From assembly GCF_000317305.3 (NCBI RefSeq), contig NC_023036.2, forward strand, positions 3,038,001 to 3,102,000: a stretch of DNA of 64,000 nt, read 5' to 3'. Both the position numbers and the translations under genes were made by a program. Under the pieces are notes generated by a model. The model was not told where the DNA came from. It saw only the letters and a list, made by a program, of their open reading frames with translations, and did no database searches. Of this stretch, positions 27,174 through 35,134 are shown piece by piece. Origin of the DNA: Mycolicibacterium neoaurum VKM Ac-1815D. Lineage in GTDB: Bacteria; Actinomycetota; Actinomycetes; Mycobacteriales; Mycobacteriaceae. Every line of letters starts with the position of its first letter. The stretch's first letter is position 1.

Positions 27174-28625
27174 GTGACACGTGTGATCCGCTTCAATGCC
27201 TTCGACATGAACTGCGTCGCCCACCAGTCCCCGGGACTGTGGAAGCACCCCGAGGACCAGTCATGGCGATACAAGGACCTCCGGTACTGGACCGAACTGG
27301 CCGCGCTGCTCGAGCGGGGCCGCTTCGACGGTCTGTTCCTTGCCGACGTGCTGGGCACCTATGACGTCTACGGCGCCGGCGACGAGGCGGCCTTGCGCCA
27401 GGCCGCCCAGGTACCGGTCAACGATCCACTGCTCCTGGTGTCGGCCATGGCGCTGGTCACCGAGAACTTGGGCTTCGGGGTGACCACGGGCACCGGCTTC
27501 GAACACCCGTATCCGTTCGCGCGGCGCATCAGCACCTTGGACCACCTCACCGGGGGACGGGTCGGCTGGAACGTCGTCACCGGTTACCTGCCGGCAGCGG
27601 CACGCAACATGGGCCAGACCGATCAGCCCGCCCACGATGCCCGCTACGACCACGCCGACGAGTACCTGGAGGTGCTCTACAAGCTCTGGGAGGGTTCTTG
27701 GGAAGATGACGCCGTCGTCCGCGACACGGTCAACGGTGTGTTCACCGATCCCGACAAGGTGCACCACATCGGTCATGACGGAACACATTTCAGCGTCCCT
27801 GGTATCCATCTCTGCGAACCGTCACCGCAGCGCACCCCGGTCATCTTCCAGGCCGGCGCGTCCCCGCGCGGTGTCCGCTTCGCCGCCGAGAACGCCGAGG
27901 CCATCTTCACCGCGGCGCCCACCAAGGCGATCCTGCGTGAGAACGTCACGACCATTCGCCGCGAGCTCGAACTCGCGGGCCGAGATCCCTACGGGGTGAA
28001 GATCTTCAACCTCTCGACCGTCATCACCGCGGCCACCGACGAGGAGGCGCACGCGAAACATGCCGAGTACCTGTCCTATGCCGATGCCGAGGGGGCGCTG
28101 ACCTTCATGTCGGGATGGATGGGCGTGGACCTCGCGCGTTACGGCCTCGACGAACCCGTCGGCAACGTCGACTCCAACGCCATCCTGTCCGCGGTGGCCG
28201 CGTTCCAGTCCGCCGATCCGGATGGCGGCGAGTGGGCGGTCCGGGACATCGCCGAGTGGGGAAAGATCGGTGGTATCGGTCCCCGATTCGTGGGATCCGG
28301 TGAGCGGGTGGCCGACGCGCTACAGGAGTGGGTGCAGGAGACCGACGTCGACGGGTTCAATCTCGCCTACGCCGTGACCCCGGGTTCGTTCGCCGATTTC
28401 ATCGACCATGTGGTGCCGGTGTTGACCGCCAGGGGTGCCTACCAGGACGCCTATACCCCAGGGACGTTGCGACACAAGCTGCTCGGCCGGGGTGATCGGT
28501 TGCCCGACGAGCACCGGGGCGCCGGTTACCGGGTGGGCGGACCGAATTCGACGGTCATCGATCGCCCGTCGACGGTGCCGTCGTCGTCGGCATCGGTCGC
28601 TGCGCAGCCGACCAGGGGCCGGTAG
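27174..28625 (+). CDS. NtaA/SnaA/DszA-family flavin-dependent monooxygenase
   Basis: This 483-residue luciferase-like monooxygenase of the NtaA/SnaA/SoxA(DszA) class uses FMNH2 supplied by a separate reductase. Typical segments are FDGLFLADVLGTYDVY near the N terminus, TLDHLTGGRVGWNVVTGY, and FQAGASPRGVRFAAENAEA. Relatives cleave nitrilotriacetate, dibenzothiophene sulfone and other organosulfur or amino-polycarboxylate compounds. The C-terminal 40 residues are low-complexity and beyond the family core. A similar enzyme is encoded at 32006, on the other side of a methionine-type ABC transporter, pointing to sulfur scavenging. Confidence 0.85.
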   Translation: MTRVIRFNAFDMNCVAHQSPGLWKHPEDQSWRYKDLRYWTELAALLERGRFDGLFLADVLGTYDVYGAGDEAALRQAAQVPVNDPLLLVSAMALVTENLGFGVTTGTGFEHPYPFARRISTLDHLTGGRVGWNVVTGYLPAAARNMGQTDQPAHDARYDHADEYLEVLYKLWEGSWEDDAVVRDTVNGVFTDPDKVHHIGHDGTHFSVPGIHLCEPSPQRTPVIFQAGASPRGVRFAAENAEAIFTAAPTKAILRENVTTIRRELELAGRDPYGVKIFNLSTVITAATDEEAHAKHAEYLSYADAEGALTFMSGWMGVDLARYGLDEPVGNVDSNAILSAVAAFQSADPDGGEWAVRDIAEWGKIGGIGPRFVGSGERVADALQEWVQETDVDGFNLAYAVTPGSFADFIDHVVPVLTARGAYQDAYTPGTLRHKLLGRGDRLPDEHRGAGYRVGGPNSTVIDRPSTVPSSSASVAAQPTRGR

Positions 28626-28658
28626 TCGGCCCGGGGACTGTCTTATGGGCTGCGAGCG

Positions 28659-29210
28659 TCACTGCAGCGGCACGGGGGTGAAGGTGGCGTCGACACCGCC
28701 GACGGTCATCGTCACCTCACCTTCCATCACCATCACCTGCGCGGCGACCCGCCGCTCGACGGTCTGGGCCAGCTGCTGCACCGGTGCGTGCGGAATCTGC
28801 ACCACCGACAGGTTCGACAGGCCCGCCACCTTGGCCCCCACGGTGCGCCACCAGGTGGCCACGCCGGCGGCGAACGGGAACAGCATTACCTCGTCGGCCT
28901 GGCCGGCGGCCTTGCCGAGGACTCGTTCGTCGGGCTGGCCGACATTGATCCACTCCACGATCCGGCCCGTGTAGTCCGCCAGCCGTAGGTCCGGTACGCC
29001 GGGGGTGGACAGGCCCGGACCGAATGCCAGTTCACCGTCGATATCGGCGAGGCGGTGTGCGCGTAGCCCGAACGCCAACAGGCGCACCACCATCCGTTCA
29101 TCGTTCTCACTGGGATGGCGGGCCACGGTCAGCGTGTGATCGGCGTAGTAACCGTGATCGACGTCGGAGACGCCGAGTTCGACCTTGAACACCGTTGCGG
29201 AAAGGGCCAC
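28659..29210 (-). CDS. yaeQ: YaeQ family protein
   Basis: This 183-residue protein fits the YaeQ family, a PD-(D/E)xK nuclease-like fold of unknown function; it has the family start ATVFKVELGVSDVDHGYY and the ARHPSENDERMVVRLLAFGLRA segment, and ends with a compact beta domain. GTG 29210 was chosen because it gives the family N terminus. It follows metI by 28 bp on the same strand, so it may be the last gene of a metN-metI-yaeQ unit. Confidence 0.8.
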   Translation of the reverse strand: MALSATVFKVELGVSDVDHGYYADHTLTVARHPSENDERMVVRLLAFGLRAHRLADIDGELAFGPGLSTPGVPDLRLADYTGRIVEWINVGQPDERVLGKAAGQADEVMLFPFAAGVATWWRTVGAKVAGLSNLSVVQIPHAPVQQLAQTVERRVAAQVMVMEGEVTMTVGGVDATFTPVPLQ

Positions 29211-29238
29211 ACCGTAGTGTCCACCATTGTGTGGCCGA

Positions 29239-29949
29239 TCAGTACACCGACGCCCGGGCGCGCTGGTGCGGGGTGGTGTACCGCACCAGCGCGTCGCCGG
29301 TGAGTTGCACCACGGCAACGGTGATCACCAGGATGACGATGGTGGCCAGCATGACTCCCTGATCGAAGCGCTGGTAGCCATAGGTGACGGCGACGTAGCC
29401 GATACCGCCGGCGCCGATCGTCCCGGCGATCGCCGAGTACTCGATCATCGCGATGATGTTGATGGTCAACCCGCCGATGATGGACGGCACCGCCTCACCG
29501 AGTTGCGCTGAGCGGATGACCTGCAGCCGTGAGCCGCCCGAGGCTCGCGCCACCTGTACCACCGCCGGCGGAACCGAGCGCAGCGAGTTCTCCACGATGC
29601 GGGTGAAGAAGGCGATACCGGCCAACGACATCGGGACCACCGCGGCGGCGATGCCGATGTTGGTGCCGGTGATCAATCGGGTTACCGGCATGATCGCCGC
29701 CATCAGGATCAGGAACGGCAGTGACCGGCCGATGCTGATGACCCAGCTCAGCGTCGTGTGCAGGGATGGATTCTCGAGCAGCCCGCCCGGGGCCAGGTTA
29801 TGGATGAGTGCGCCCACGGGGATACCGACGGCTACCACGATCGACATCACGATGCCAACCATGATCAAGGTGTCCAGCAACGCCGGAAACAGCAGTGCGG
29901 GAAGCTCGTTGAGCGGCACCTTCGAACTGGCGAGCAGCGATCCGCTCAT
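29239..29949 (-). CDS. metI: Methionine-type ABC transporter permease
   Basis: This 236-residue permease of the MetI family has five to six hydrophobic helices and the EAA-like coupling loop VARASGGSRLQVIRSAQLGEAVPS. It overlaps the metN stop by 4 bp (ATGA). MetNIQ systems import D/L-methionine and related sulfur compounds. The neighbouring flavin monooxygenases suggest that the substrate may be an organosulfur compound rather than methionine itself. Confidence 0.85.
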   Translation of the reverse strand: MSGSLLASSKVPLNELPALLFPALLDTLIMVGIVMSIVVAVGIPVGALIHNLAPGGLLENPSLHTTLSWVISIGRSLPFLILMAAIMPVTRLITGTNIGIAAAVVPMSLAGIAFFTRIVENSLRSVPPAVVQVARASGGSRLQVIRSAQLGEAVPSIIGGLTINIIAMIEYSAIAGTIGAGGIGYVAVTYGYQRFDQGVMLATIVILVITVAVVQLTGDALVRYTTPHQRARASVY

Positions 29950-30956
29950 GCCACGCCCTCCAGGGTCCGTTCGACATCGGTGTCGGTGGTGGCCGACAGG
30001 CCGTGCCGGCCCAACACGTCGACCACCTCGCCGCTCACCTCGGCGGGGATACCCAGGGTCGCGGTGCCGATGGTCACCCCGCCCACCACCTGGACGGATG
30101 CGCCGAGCACGGCCAACGGGACGCCCAGATCGGCGGTGGCCCGGTTGATCCAGTCCGCGGGCACATCAGGCCGGTCGTAGACGACGCGCCAGACATACTG
30201 ATCTGCGCCGGGGGAGGCGGCCACCCCGCTCGGCCGCAGGTCAGCGCCGAGCCGGGACTCCGGATCGGTCAAAAGGTCGACGAGGGATCCGGTTTCGGTG
30301 ATCCGGCCCCGCTCGAGCCGAGCTGCCGAGTCCGCGACCTTGAGCACCGTGTCCATTTCGTGGGTGATGAAGACGATCGACAGGTTGAGGTCGTCGCGCA
30401 GCTCGCGAAGCAGTTCCACCACCGATTGCGTGGTTGTCGGGTCCAGACCTGCGGTGGCCTCATCCGACAGCAGCACCGTCGGGCGCAGCGCCAGCGCACG
30501 GGCGATGCCGACACGCTGACGTTGCCCACCCGAGAGCTGGAACGGGTAGTGCTGGGCCCGTTCGGAAAGGCCGACCCGGTCGAGCAGCTCAGCTACCCGC
30601 TGTTTGGATTCAGCCGGGGTGACGCCCAGGTAGTCCAGCGGTAGTGAGACGTTCTCGGCCGCGGTGCGGCGCTCCAGCAGTCCGGACGACTGGAAGATCG
30701 TGCCGATCCGGCGTCGCGCCACCCGCAGCTTGCCCGCCGACAGGGTGGTCAGATCCTCACCGTTGACGACGACGGACCCCGAGCTGGGCGGTGTGAGCAG
30801 GTTGATGCATTGCGCGAGGGTGCTTTTCCCGGCGCCGCTGGGGCCCACCACGGCGAGGATCTCTCCGGCGCCGACACGAAAGTTGATCCGATCCAGAACC
30901 ACCGTATGTTGCTCGCCGCGTCCGTACACCTTGGTCACATCGGTGAGTTCGATCAT
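29946..30956 (-). CDS. metN: Methionine-type ABC transporter ATPase
   Basis: This 336-residue ATPase of the MetN type has Walker A GPSGAGKST, signature LSGGQRQRVGIARAL, Walker B VLLSDEATAGLD and the MetN-specific C-terminal NIL/ACT-like domain (about residues 255-335), which in E. coli binds methionine and inhibits transport. ATG 30956 is the start that gives MIELTDVTKVYG. It overlaps metI and is divergent from the metQ-like gene across a 138-bp region. Confidence 0.9.
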   Translation of the reverse strand: MIELTDVTKVYGRGEQHTVVLDRINFRVGAGEILAVVGPSGAGKSTLAQCINLLTPPSSGSVVVNGEDLTTLSAGKLRVARRRIGTIFQSSGLLERRTAAENVSLPLDYLGVTPAESKQRVAELLDRVGLSERAQHYPFQLSGGQRQRVGIARALALRPTVLLSDEATAGLDPTTTQSVVELLRELRDDLNLSIVFITHEMDTVLKVADSAARLERGRITETGSLVDLLTDPESRLGADLRPSGVAASPGADQYVWRVVYDRPDVPADWINRATADLGVPLAVLGASVQVVGGVTIGTATLGIPAEVSGEVVDVLGRHGLSATTDTDVERTLEGVA

Positions 30957-31000
30957 GGGTGTCCACCCTGCCAGCCGTCCGCGTGATCGGATACCTTTGC

Positions 31001-31013
31001 GCTCATCATGAGC
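31001..31013. promoter_or_regulatory. 13-bp inverted repeat in the metN/metQ-like divergent region
   Basis: GCTCAT-C-ATGAGC is a perfect 6-1-6 palindrome 45 bp upstream of metN and 82 bp upstream of the metQ-like gene. It is a candidate operator for a sulfur regulator. I see no SAM riboswitch features in the region. Confidence 0.35.
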
Positions 31014-31094
31014 CTGTGCGGCGAATGTCCTTTGCCGCCAGCGTGATCGCAATCATTGCCGCGGGCTTGGCCGGGTCGCACACTGACGCACACT

Positions 31095-32009
31095 ATGAGC
31101 ATCGACCAGTCCGAAAGCGCCGCAGCGGATTCGCACGGCTTCACCCTGCAGTCCCGTCGCAAGTGGCCTTACATTGCGGGGGCCGTCGTCGCGATCATCG
31201 CGGTGGCGGTCTACTTCATCGCGTTCCGCGGTGGCAATGCGACGTCGGCGAACGAGACGGCCGGCGCCACATTGGAGGTCGTGTACCTGGATTCCAACCC
31301 GGCGGAGAAGCGCATCATCGAGTACATCGGTGAACAGATCGCCCCCGACTACGGGGTGAAGGTCGCCGCCGTCGGGTTGGGGGACAGCACGCAGATCAAC
31401 AGCGCCATCAACGACGGTCGCTACGCGGGCACCATCTTCCAGCATCGGCACTGGTTGCAGCAGGTGCTAGATGCCAACCCCACCTTCAAGGAGGAGGCCG
31501 GCACCGGGCCGTTCTTCCACTGGGTCTTCGGTATCTGGTCGGACAAGTACAAATCCGTCGATGACCTCCCGGACGGAGCCTCGGTGTCGCTGCTGGCCGA
31601 TCCGGCGAACAACTCCCAGGGCATCTGGTATCTGGCGCAGGCTGGGCTGATCACCATCCGACCCGATGCCGACATCACGGCCCTGACCCAGAAGGACATC
31701 ATCGCGAACCCGAAGAATTTGAAGTTCACCCTGCTCGACTTCGGTGCCCAACCGCGGGCGTTGGCCGATCTGGATGCCATCGTGGGATACGCGGAATCGT
31801 TTCTGGCTGCCGGCGTTTCGGAGGACAAGCTCATCTTCGCCCCGAAATCCCCGGACGAGTTCGCCTCGGTTCTCACCGTGGGCAGCAACTATGTCGACAC
31901 CGAGAACATCCAGAACCTGATCAAGGCTTTCAAGGATCCGCGGGTGCAGACCTTCATAGCCGATGATCCCGAGGTGAAGAAGCTGGCGTTGCCCGGCGCA
32001 CCGGGATGA
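31095..32009 (+). CDS. metQ: MetQ/NlpA-like substrate-binding protein with a membrane anchor instead of a lipobox
   Basis: The 304-residue protein has the NlpA/MetQ binding fold: EVVYLDSNPAEKRIIEYIGEQIAPDYG, FQHRHWLQQ, LADPANNSQGIWYL and FTLLDFGAQPRALADLD. It would feed MetNI. The N terminus is unusual: a 24-residue polar lead then one hydrophobic helix (about residues 25-43) with no lipobox cysteine, so it is probably anchored by an uncleaved helix. It overlaps the downstream monooxygenase by 4 bp (ATGA), so transporter and enzyme are translationally coupled. Confidence 0.82.
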   Translation: MSIDQSESAAADSHGFTLQSRRKWPYIAGAVVAIIAVAVYFIAFRGGNATSANETAGATLEVVYLDSNPAEKRIIEYIGEQIAPDYGVKVAAVGLGDSTQINSAINDGRYAGTIFQHRHWLQQVLDANPTFKEEAGTGPFFHWVFGIWSDKYKSVDDLPDGASVSLLADPANNSQGIWYLAQAGLITIRPDADITALTQKDIIANPKNLKFTLLDFGAQPRALADLDAIVGYAESFLAAGVSEDKLIFAPKSPDEFASVLTVGSNYVDTENIQNLIKAFKDPRVQTFIADDPEVKKLALPGAPG

Positions 32010-33367
32010 CCGCACGCGAATTGCACTTCGGGGTGAACGTCCTCTCCGACGGGATGCATCCGGCGGCATGGCGGCATCCCTCGGCGGACCCGAACTGGTT
32101 CACCGATCCCGCGTACTGGATCGAAATCGCCCGGATCTCCGAGCGTGGCACACTGGATGCGTTGTTCCTGGCCGATACGCCGTCGCTATCGGTCTCGGGC
32201 GATGCGCCGCTCGCTGCGCCCCCGCTGGCACTCGACCCCATCGTGTTGTTGTCGACGCTGGCATCGGTGACCACGCACCTGGGGCTGATCGGCACGGTAT
32301 CGACGTCGTTCGAAGAACCGTTCAACGTCGCGCGTCGGTTCGCGACGCTTGATCACCTCAGCCGGGGTCGGGCGGCGTGGAACGTCGTGACCACCAGCGA
32401 TCCCAATACATGGCGCAATTTCGGTCGGGTCGGGCAGCTCAACACGCAGCCGGATCGTGATGAACGGTACCGGCGCGCAGCCGAACTCGTCGATGTGGTG
32501 CGCACCCTGTGGGACTCCTGGGACGACGATGCCGTGCTGGGGGACAAGCGTACCGGAGCCTTCAGCAGGCCCGGATCGATCAACACGATCGGGCACCGGG
32601 GCGACTACTTCGACGTCGACGGGCCGTTGACGCTGCCCAGGTCACCGCACGGACACCCGGTGCTGTTCCAGGCCGGCGGCTCGGCGGGCGGGCTGGACCT
32701 CGCGGCCCGGTACGCCGATGGTGTGTTCGCCGCGCAGGCCTCGTTACCGGACGCATTGCGTAACGCCGACGAACTGCGTTCCCGTACCGCCGCATACGGC
32801 CGGCCGCGTGACGCCGTCCGGATCATGCCCGGGCTGTCCTTCGTGCTCGGCAGCACCGAGGCTGAAGCCCACCGGCGCAACGATGAACTCAACGAGCTCG
32901 CGGGCGAGCGCCGGCTGGCCCATCTGGCCTGGCAGTTGGGCGTGGACGCCGCCGATCTGGACTGGGATGAACCGCTGCCGCAGTGGTTGATCGACGGGGC
33001 CGAGGCAACCGGCAGCTCGCAGGGCGCCCGCGACATCGTGGTGAATCTGGCCCGCCGGGAGCGGTTGACGGTCCGCCAACTACTCGACCGGGTGATCACC
33101 TGGCATCGATTGGTGGTCGGTTCGCCCGAGCGGATCGCCGATGCCATCGAGGAGTGGTTCGTCGCGGGTGCGGTCGACGGGTTCAATCTGATGCCAGATG
33201 TGTTCCCGTCGGGCCTCGAGCTGTTCGTCGACCACGTGATCCCCATTCTGCGCGACCGGGGACTGTTCCGCCGCGAGTACCGGCACGCGACCCTGCGCGG
33301 CCATCTGGGGCTGGAACGAGTGCCAGACGCCCGCAGCAATCGCAGCCGTCGTTGCGTGCCGGCGTGA
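32006..33367 (+). CDS. NtaA/SnaA/DszA-family flavin-dependent monooxygenase
   Basis: This 453-residue FMNH2-dependent monooxygenase is of the same class as the product of the gene at 27174. Characteristic parts are LDALFLADTPSLSV, RFATLDHLSRGRAAWNVVTT, YFDVDGPLTLPRSPHG and FQAGGSAGGLDLAARYADG. The start codon lies inside the end of the metQ-like gene, so uptake and oxidation appear linked: the transporter would bring in a substrate that this enzyme opens, for example an alkyl- or aryl-sulfur compound. No flavin reductase gene is nearby. Confidence 0.87.
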   Translation: MTARELHFGVNVLSDGMHPAAWRHPSADPNWFTDPAYWIEIARISERGTLDALFLADTPSLSVSGDAPLAAPPLALDPIVLLSTLASVTTHLGLIGTVSTSFEEPFNVARRFATLDHLSRGRAAWNVVTTSDPNTWRNFGRVGQLNTQPDRDERYRRAAELVDVVRTLWDSWDDDAVLGDKRTGAFSRPGSINTIGHRGDYFDVDGPLTLPRSPHGHPVLFQAGGSAGGLDLAARYADGVFAAQASLPDALRNADELRSRTAAYGRPRDAVRIMPGLSFVLGSTEAEAHRRNDELNELAGERRLAHLAWQLGVDAADLDWDEPLPQWLIDGAEATGSSQGARDIVVNLARRERLTVRQLLDRVITWHRLVVGSPERIADAIEEWFVAGAVDGFNLMPDVFPSGLELFVDHVIPILRDRGLFRREYRHATLRGHLGLERVPDARSNRSRRCVPA

Positions 33368-33397
33368 TGATGGCACGTTTACATCTCGAGGGGAAGA

Positions 33398-33823
33398 TCA
33401 GTACACCGAGGCGGTGTTGGTGCGTGCCCATTCGCGTTCGACGTCCGATCCCGCCGATGGTGGAATCAGTCCGTTGATCATCCACAGCTCCTCGCTGGTC
33501 TCGTCCACATGGAATTCCCAGTGCACACCGTCGTGTTTGTCCACGAACGGTTGCAGGATCTCCTTGATCTTGGCGGTGATCCGGCGCCGGCCCGCGGTGT
33601 CGGCACTGTGGCGGGCAATGTGTTCGATGACCACGCGGACACCCGCGGTTGATTGTTCACCGCCGACGTAGAAGTCCTCGGGGCGGGTTTCGTCGAACAC
33701 CACGACCACATAGAACCGGGGTAATCCGATGAATTCGTAGAGTTCGGTGATGCGGCCGGCGAGCACACCCTTGTCCTCGGCGGTGAAGATTCCGGGTGAG
33801 TGGTGAATGGTCCAGAGCGGCAT
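33398..33823 (-). CDS. Tautomerase family protein (cis-CaaD-like)
   Basis: This 141-residue protein of the tautomerase superfamily has a single-chain double repeat as in cis-3-chloroacrylic acid dehalogenase. Pro2 (Pro1 of the mature protein) is present in MPLWTIHH. Arginines in GVRVVIEHIARH and the acid in WEFHVDE match the usual catalytic partners. Members act on enols, unsaturated acids or halogenated acids; the substrate is unknown. AAAGGA precedes the ATG. It lies 28 bp after the SDR gene and is probably in the same operon. Confidence 0.8.
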   Translation of the reverse strand: MPLWTIHHSPGIFTAEDKGVLAGRITELYEFIGLPRFYVVVVFDETRPEDFYVGGEQSTAGVRVVIEHIARHSADTAGRRRITAKIKEILQPFVDKHDGVHWEFHVDETSEELWMINGLIPPSAGSDVEREWARTNTASVY

Positions 33824-33851
33824 GACGATTCCTTTGCGTATCGGGTGGGTA

Positions 33852-34553
33852 TCAGTGCGCGAGATCGAAGGCGAGATCCTCCACCGGACCCGAGAGCTTC
33901 GACTTGACGTCGGCCGTCACATCGTCGACGAGCACCTCCTGCGCACCCGCCTCCAGGGCGTCGAGCACACGGCTGGCCACGTCGGCGGGTGATGTCTTGG
34001 GCAGTGCGATATCGGCAACCATCTCGGTGTCGATGAACCCGACGTGGACGCCCAGTACCTGGGTCTGTTGCCCGCGAAGTTCCACGCGCAGCGAGTTCGT
34101 CAGCGACCAGATGGCGGCCTTGGAGGCGCCGTAGGCCCCGCTGCCTGCCAGCCACGACAAGACGGAATGGACATTGACCACCGCACCGCCCCCGTTGCGG
34201 GCCAAGGCCGGCGCCAGCGTGCGGACCACGCGCAGCGGACCGAAGGCGTTGATGTCGAAAGTTGTTACGATATCGTCGAAGTCACCGGTCAGCAGCGATC
34301 CGGGAAGCAGGATCCCCGCGTTGTTGATCACGATGTCGACGTCGGCGGCCACCGTTTCCAGCGCGGCGACCGAGGCGTCGTCGCGCACCTCGAGCTCAAC
34401 GCCGATGACACCCGGGCGCGGGTCTGTGTACTGCTCGCGTGCGGTCGAGTAGATCTTCGCGGCTCCACGCGTGAGCAACTCGTCCACCAGCGCCGAACCG
34501 AGACCGCGCCGGCCCCCGGTCACCAGAACCACCTTGCCGTCGATCGCCACCAT
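33852..34553 (-). CDS. Short-chain dehydrogenase/reductase
   Basis: This 233-residue classical SDR has the cofactor motif TGGRRGLG (residues about 12-19), NNAG, and the catalytic Ser in NVHSVLSWLAG followed by YGASK. It would oxidise or reduce a carbonyl compound with NAD(P). GGAAGG lies about 6 bases upstream of the ATG. It is divergent from the HxlR regulator, whose operator-like repeats start 18 bp upstream of this start codon, so it is likely the main target of that regulator, together with the downstream tautomerase gene. Confidence 0.9.
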   Translation of the reverse strand: MVAIDGKVVLVTGGRRGLGSALVDELLTRGAAKIYSTAREQYTDPRPGVIGVELEVRDDASVAALETVAADVDIVINNAGILLPGSLLTGDFDDIVTTFDINAFGPLRVVRTLAPALARNGGGAVVNVHSVLSWLAGSGAYGASKAAIWSLTNSLRVELRGQQTQVLGVHVGFIDTEMVADIALPKTSPADVASRVLDALEAGAQEVLVDDVTADVKSKLSGPVEDLAFDLAH

Positions 34554-34570
34554 GGCGCACCTTCCTTTCT

Positions 34571-34616
34571 GAATAACGATTACGTTACTCAGACCGTAGA
34601 CGCACTACCTGAGTAA
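34571..34616. promoter_or_regulatory. HxlR operator region with three half-sites
   Basis: GAATAACG-ATTA-CGTTACTC (34571-34590) is a near-perfect palindrome (7 of 8 positions). Its right half overlaps TTACTCAG (34585-34592), which pairs with CTGAGTAA (34609-34616) in a second 8-bp perfect repeat. GAGTAA-like half-sites thus occur three times in 46 bp between the SDR and hxlR genes. Confidence 0.55.
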
Positions 34617-34648
34617 TGCAAGTGTTAGTTAAAATGGAGTGCATGGTG

Positions 34649-35125
34649 ATGACCTTCGAGGACCGACTCCGCGACCGCAGCCGCTGGACCATCGGTGACA
34701 ACTGCTCGGTGGTGAAGGTTCTCGACCTGCTCAACACCAAGACGGCGTTTCTGGCGATCCGCGAATGCTTTTACGGCACTACGCGATTCGAGGACTTCGT
34801 CGAACGGATCGGCGCGTCGGCCCCCGCCGTCTCCCGGGCGCTGCGGCAGCTCGAGAGCGCCGGCGTGGTCAGTAGGGTGCCGTATCGAGAGCCCGGGCAG
34901 CGCGCCCGCGATGAGTACCGCCTCACCGAGGCGGGGGAGGACCTGCTGCCGGTGCTGCTCTCGATCGTCCAATGGGGTGATACCCACCTGCAGGAGAACG
35001 GACCGCCGTTCACCTTCCGCGATGAGGCGGGACGCCCGCTCGCGGTACGCGTGACGCCGGCCGACAGCGAACCGGCGATCAGTGCCGATGACATCGAGAT
35101 CCATTACAACGGCGGCCGCGGTTAG
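34649..35125 (+). CDS. HxlR family transcriptional regulator
   Basis: This 158-residue winged helix regulator has the HxlR core from CSVVKVLDLLNTKTAFLAIRE through FEDFVERIGASAPAVSRALRQLE to RDEYRLTEAGEDL. HxlR proteins often sense aldehydes, quinones or redox stress through a cysteine near the N terminus; here C22 or so (DNCSV) is in that position. Start choice: ATG 34649 has TGGAG 9 bases upstream; ATG 34643 would be leaderless after TAAAAT (34630-34635); ATG 34616 lies inside the operator. It probably represses the divergent SDR-tautomerase operon. Confidence 0.88.
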   Translation: MTFEDRLRDRSRWTIGDNCSVVKVLDLLNTKTAFLAIRECFYGTTRFEDFVERIGASAPAVSRALRQLESAGVVSRVPYREPGQRARDEYRLTEAGEDLLPVLLSIVQWGDTHLQENGPPFTFRDEAGRPLAVRVTPADSEPAISADDIEIHYNGGRG

Positions 35126-35134
35126 GCTGCTCGG

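Noticed and set aside
30957..31094. Possible SAM riboswitch upstream of the methionine-type transporter genes
   Set aside because: Only a short palindrome is visible; there is no four-way junction, long leader or conserved riboswitch core.
34616..34648. ATG 34616 as the start of hxlR
   Set aside because: It lies inside the operator repeat and lacks a ribosome site; the ATG at 34649 has TGGAG at a good distance.
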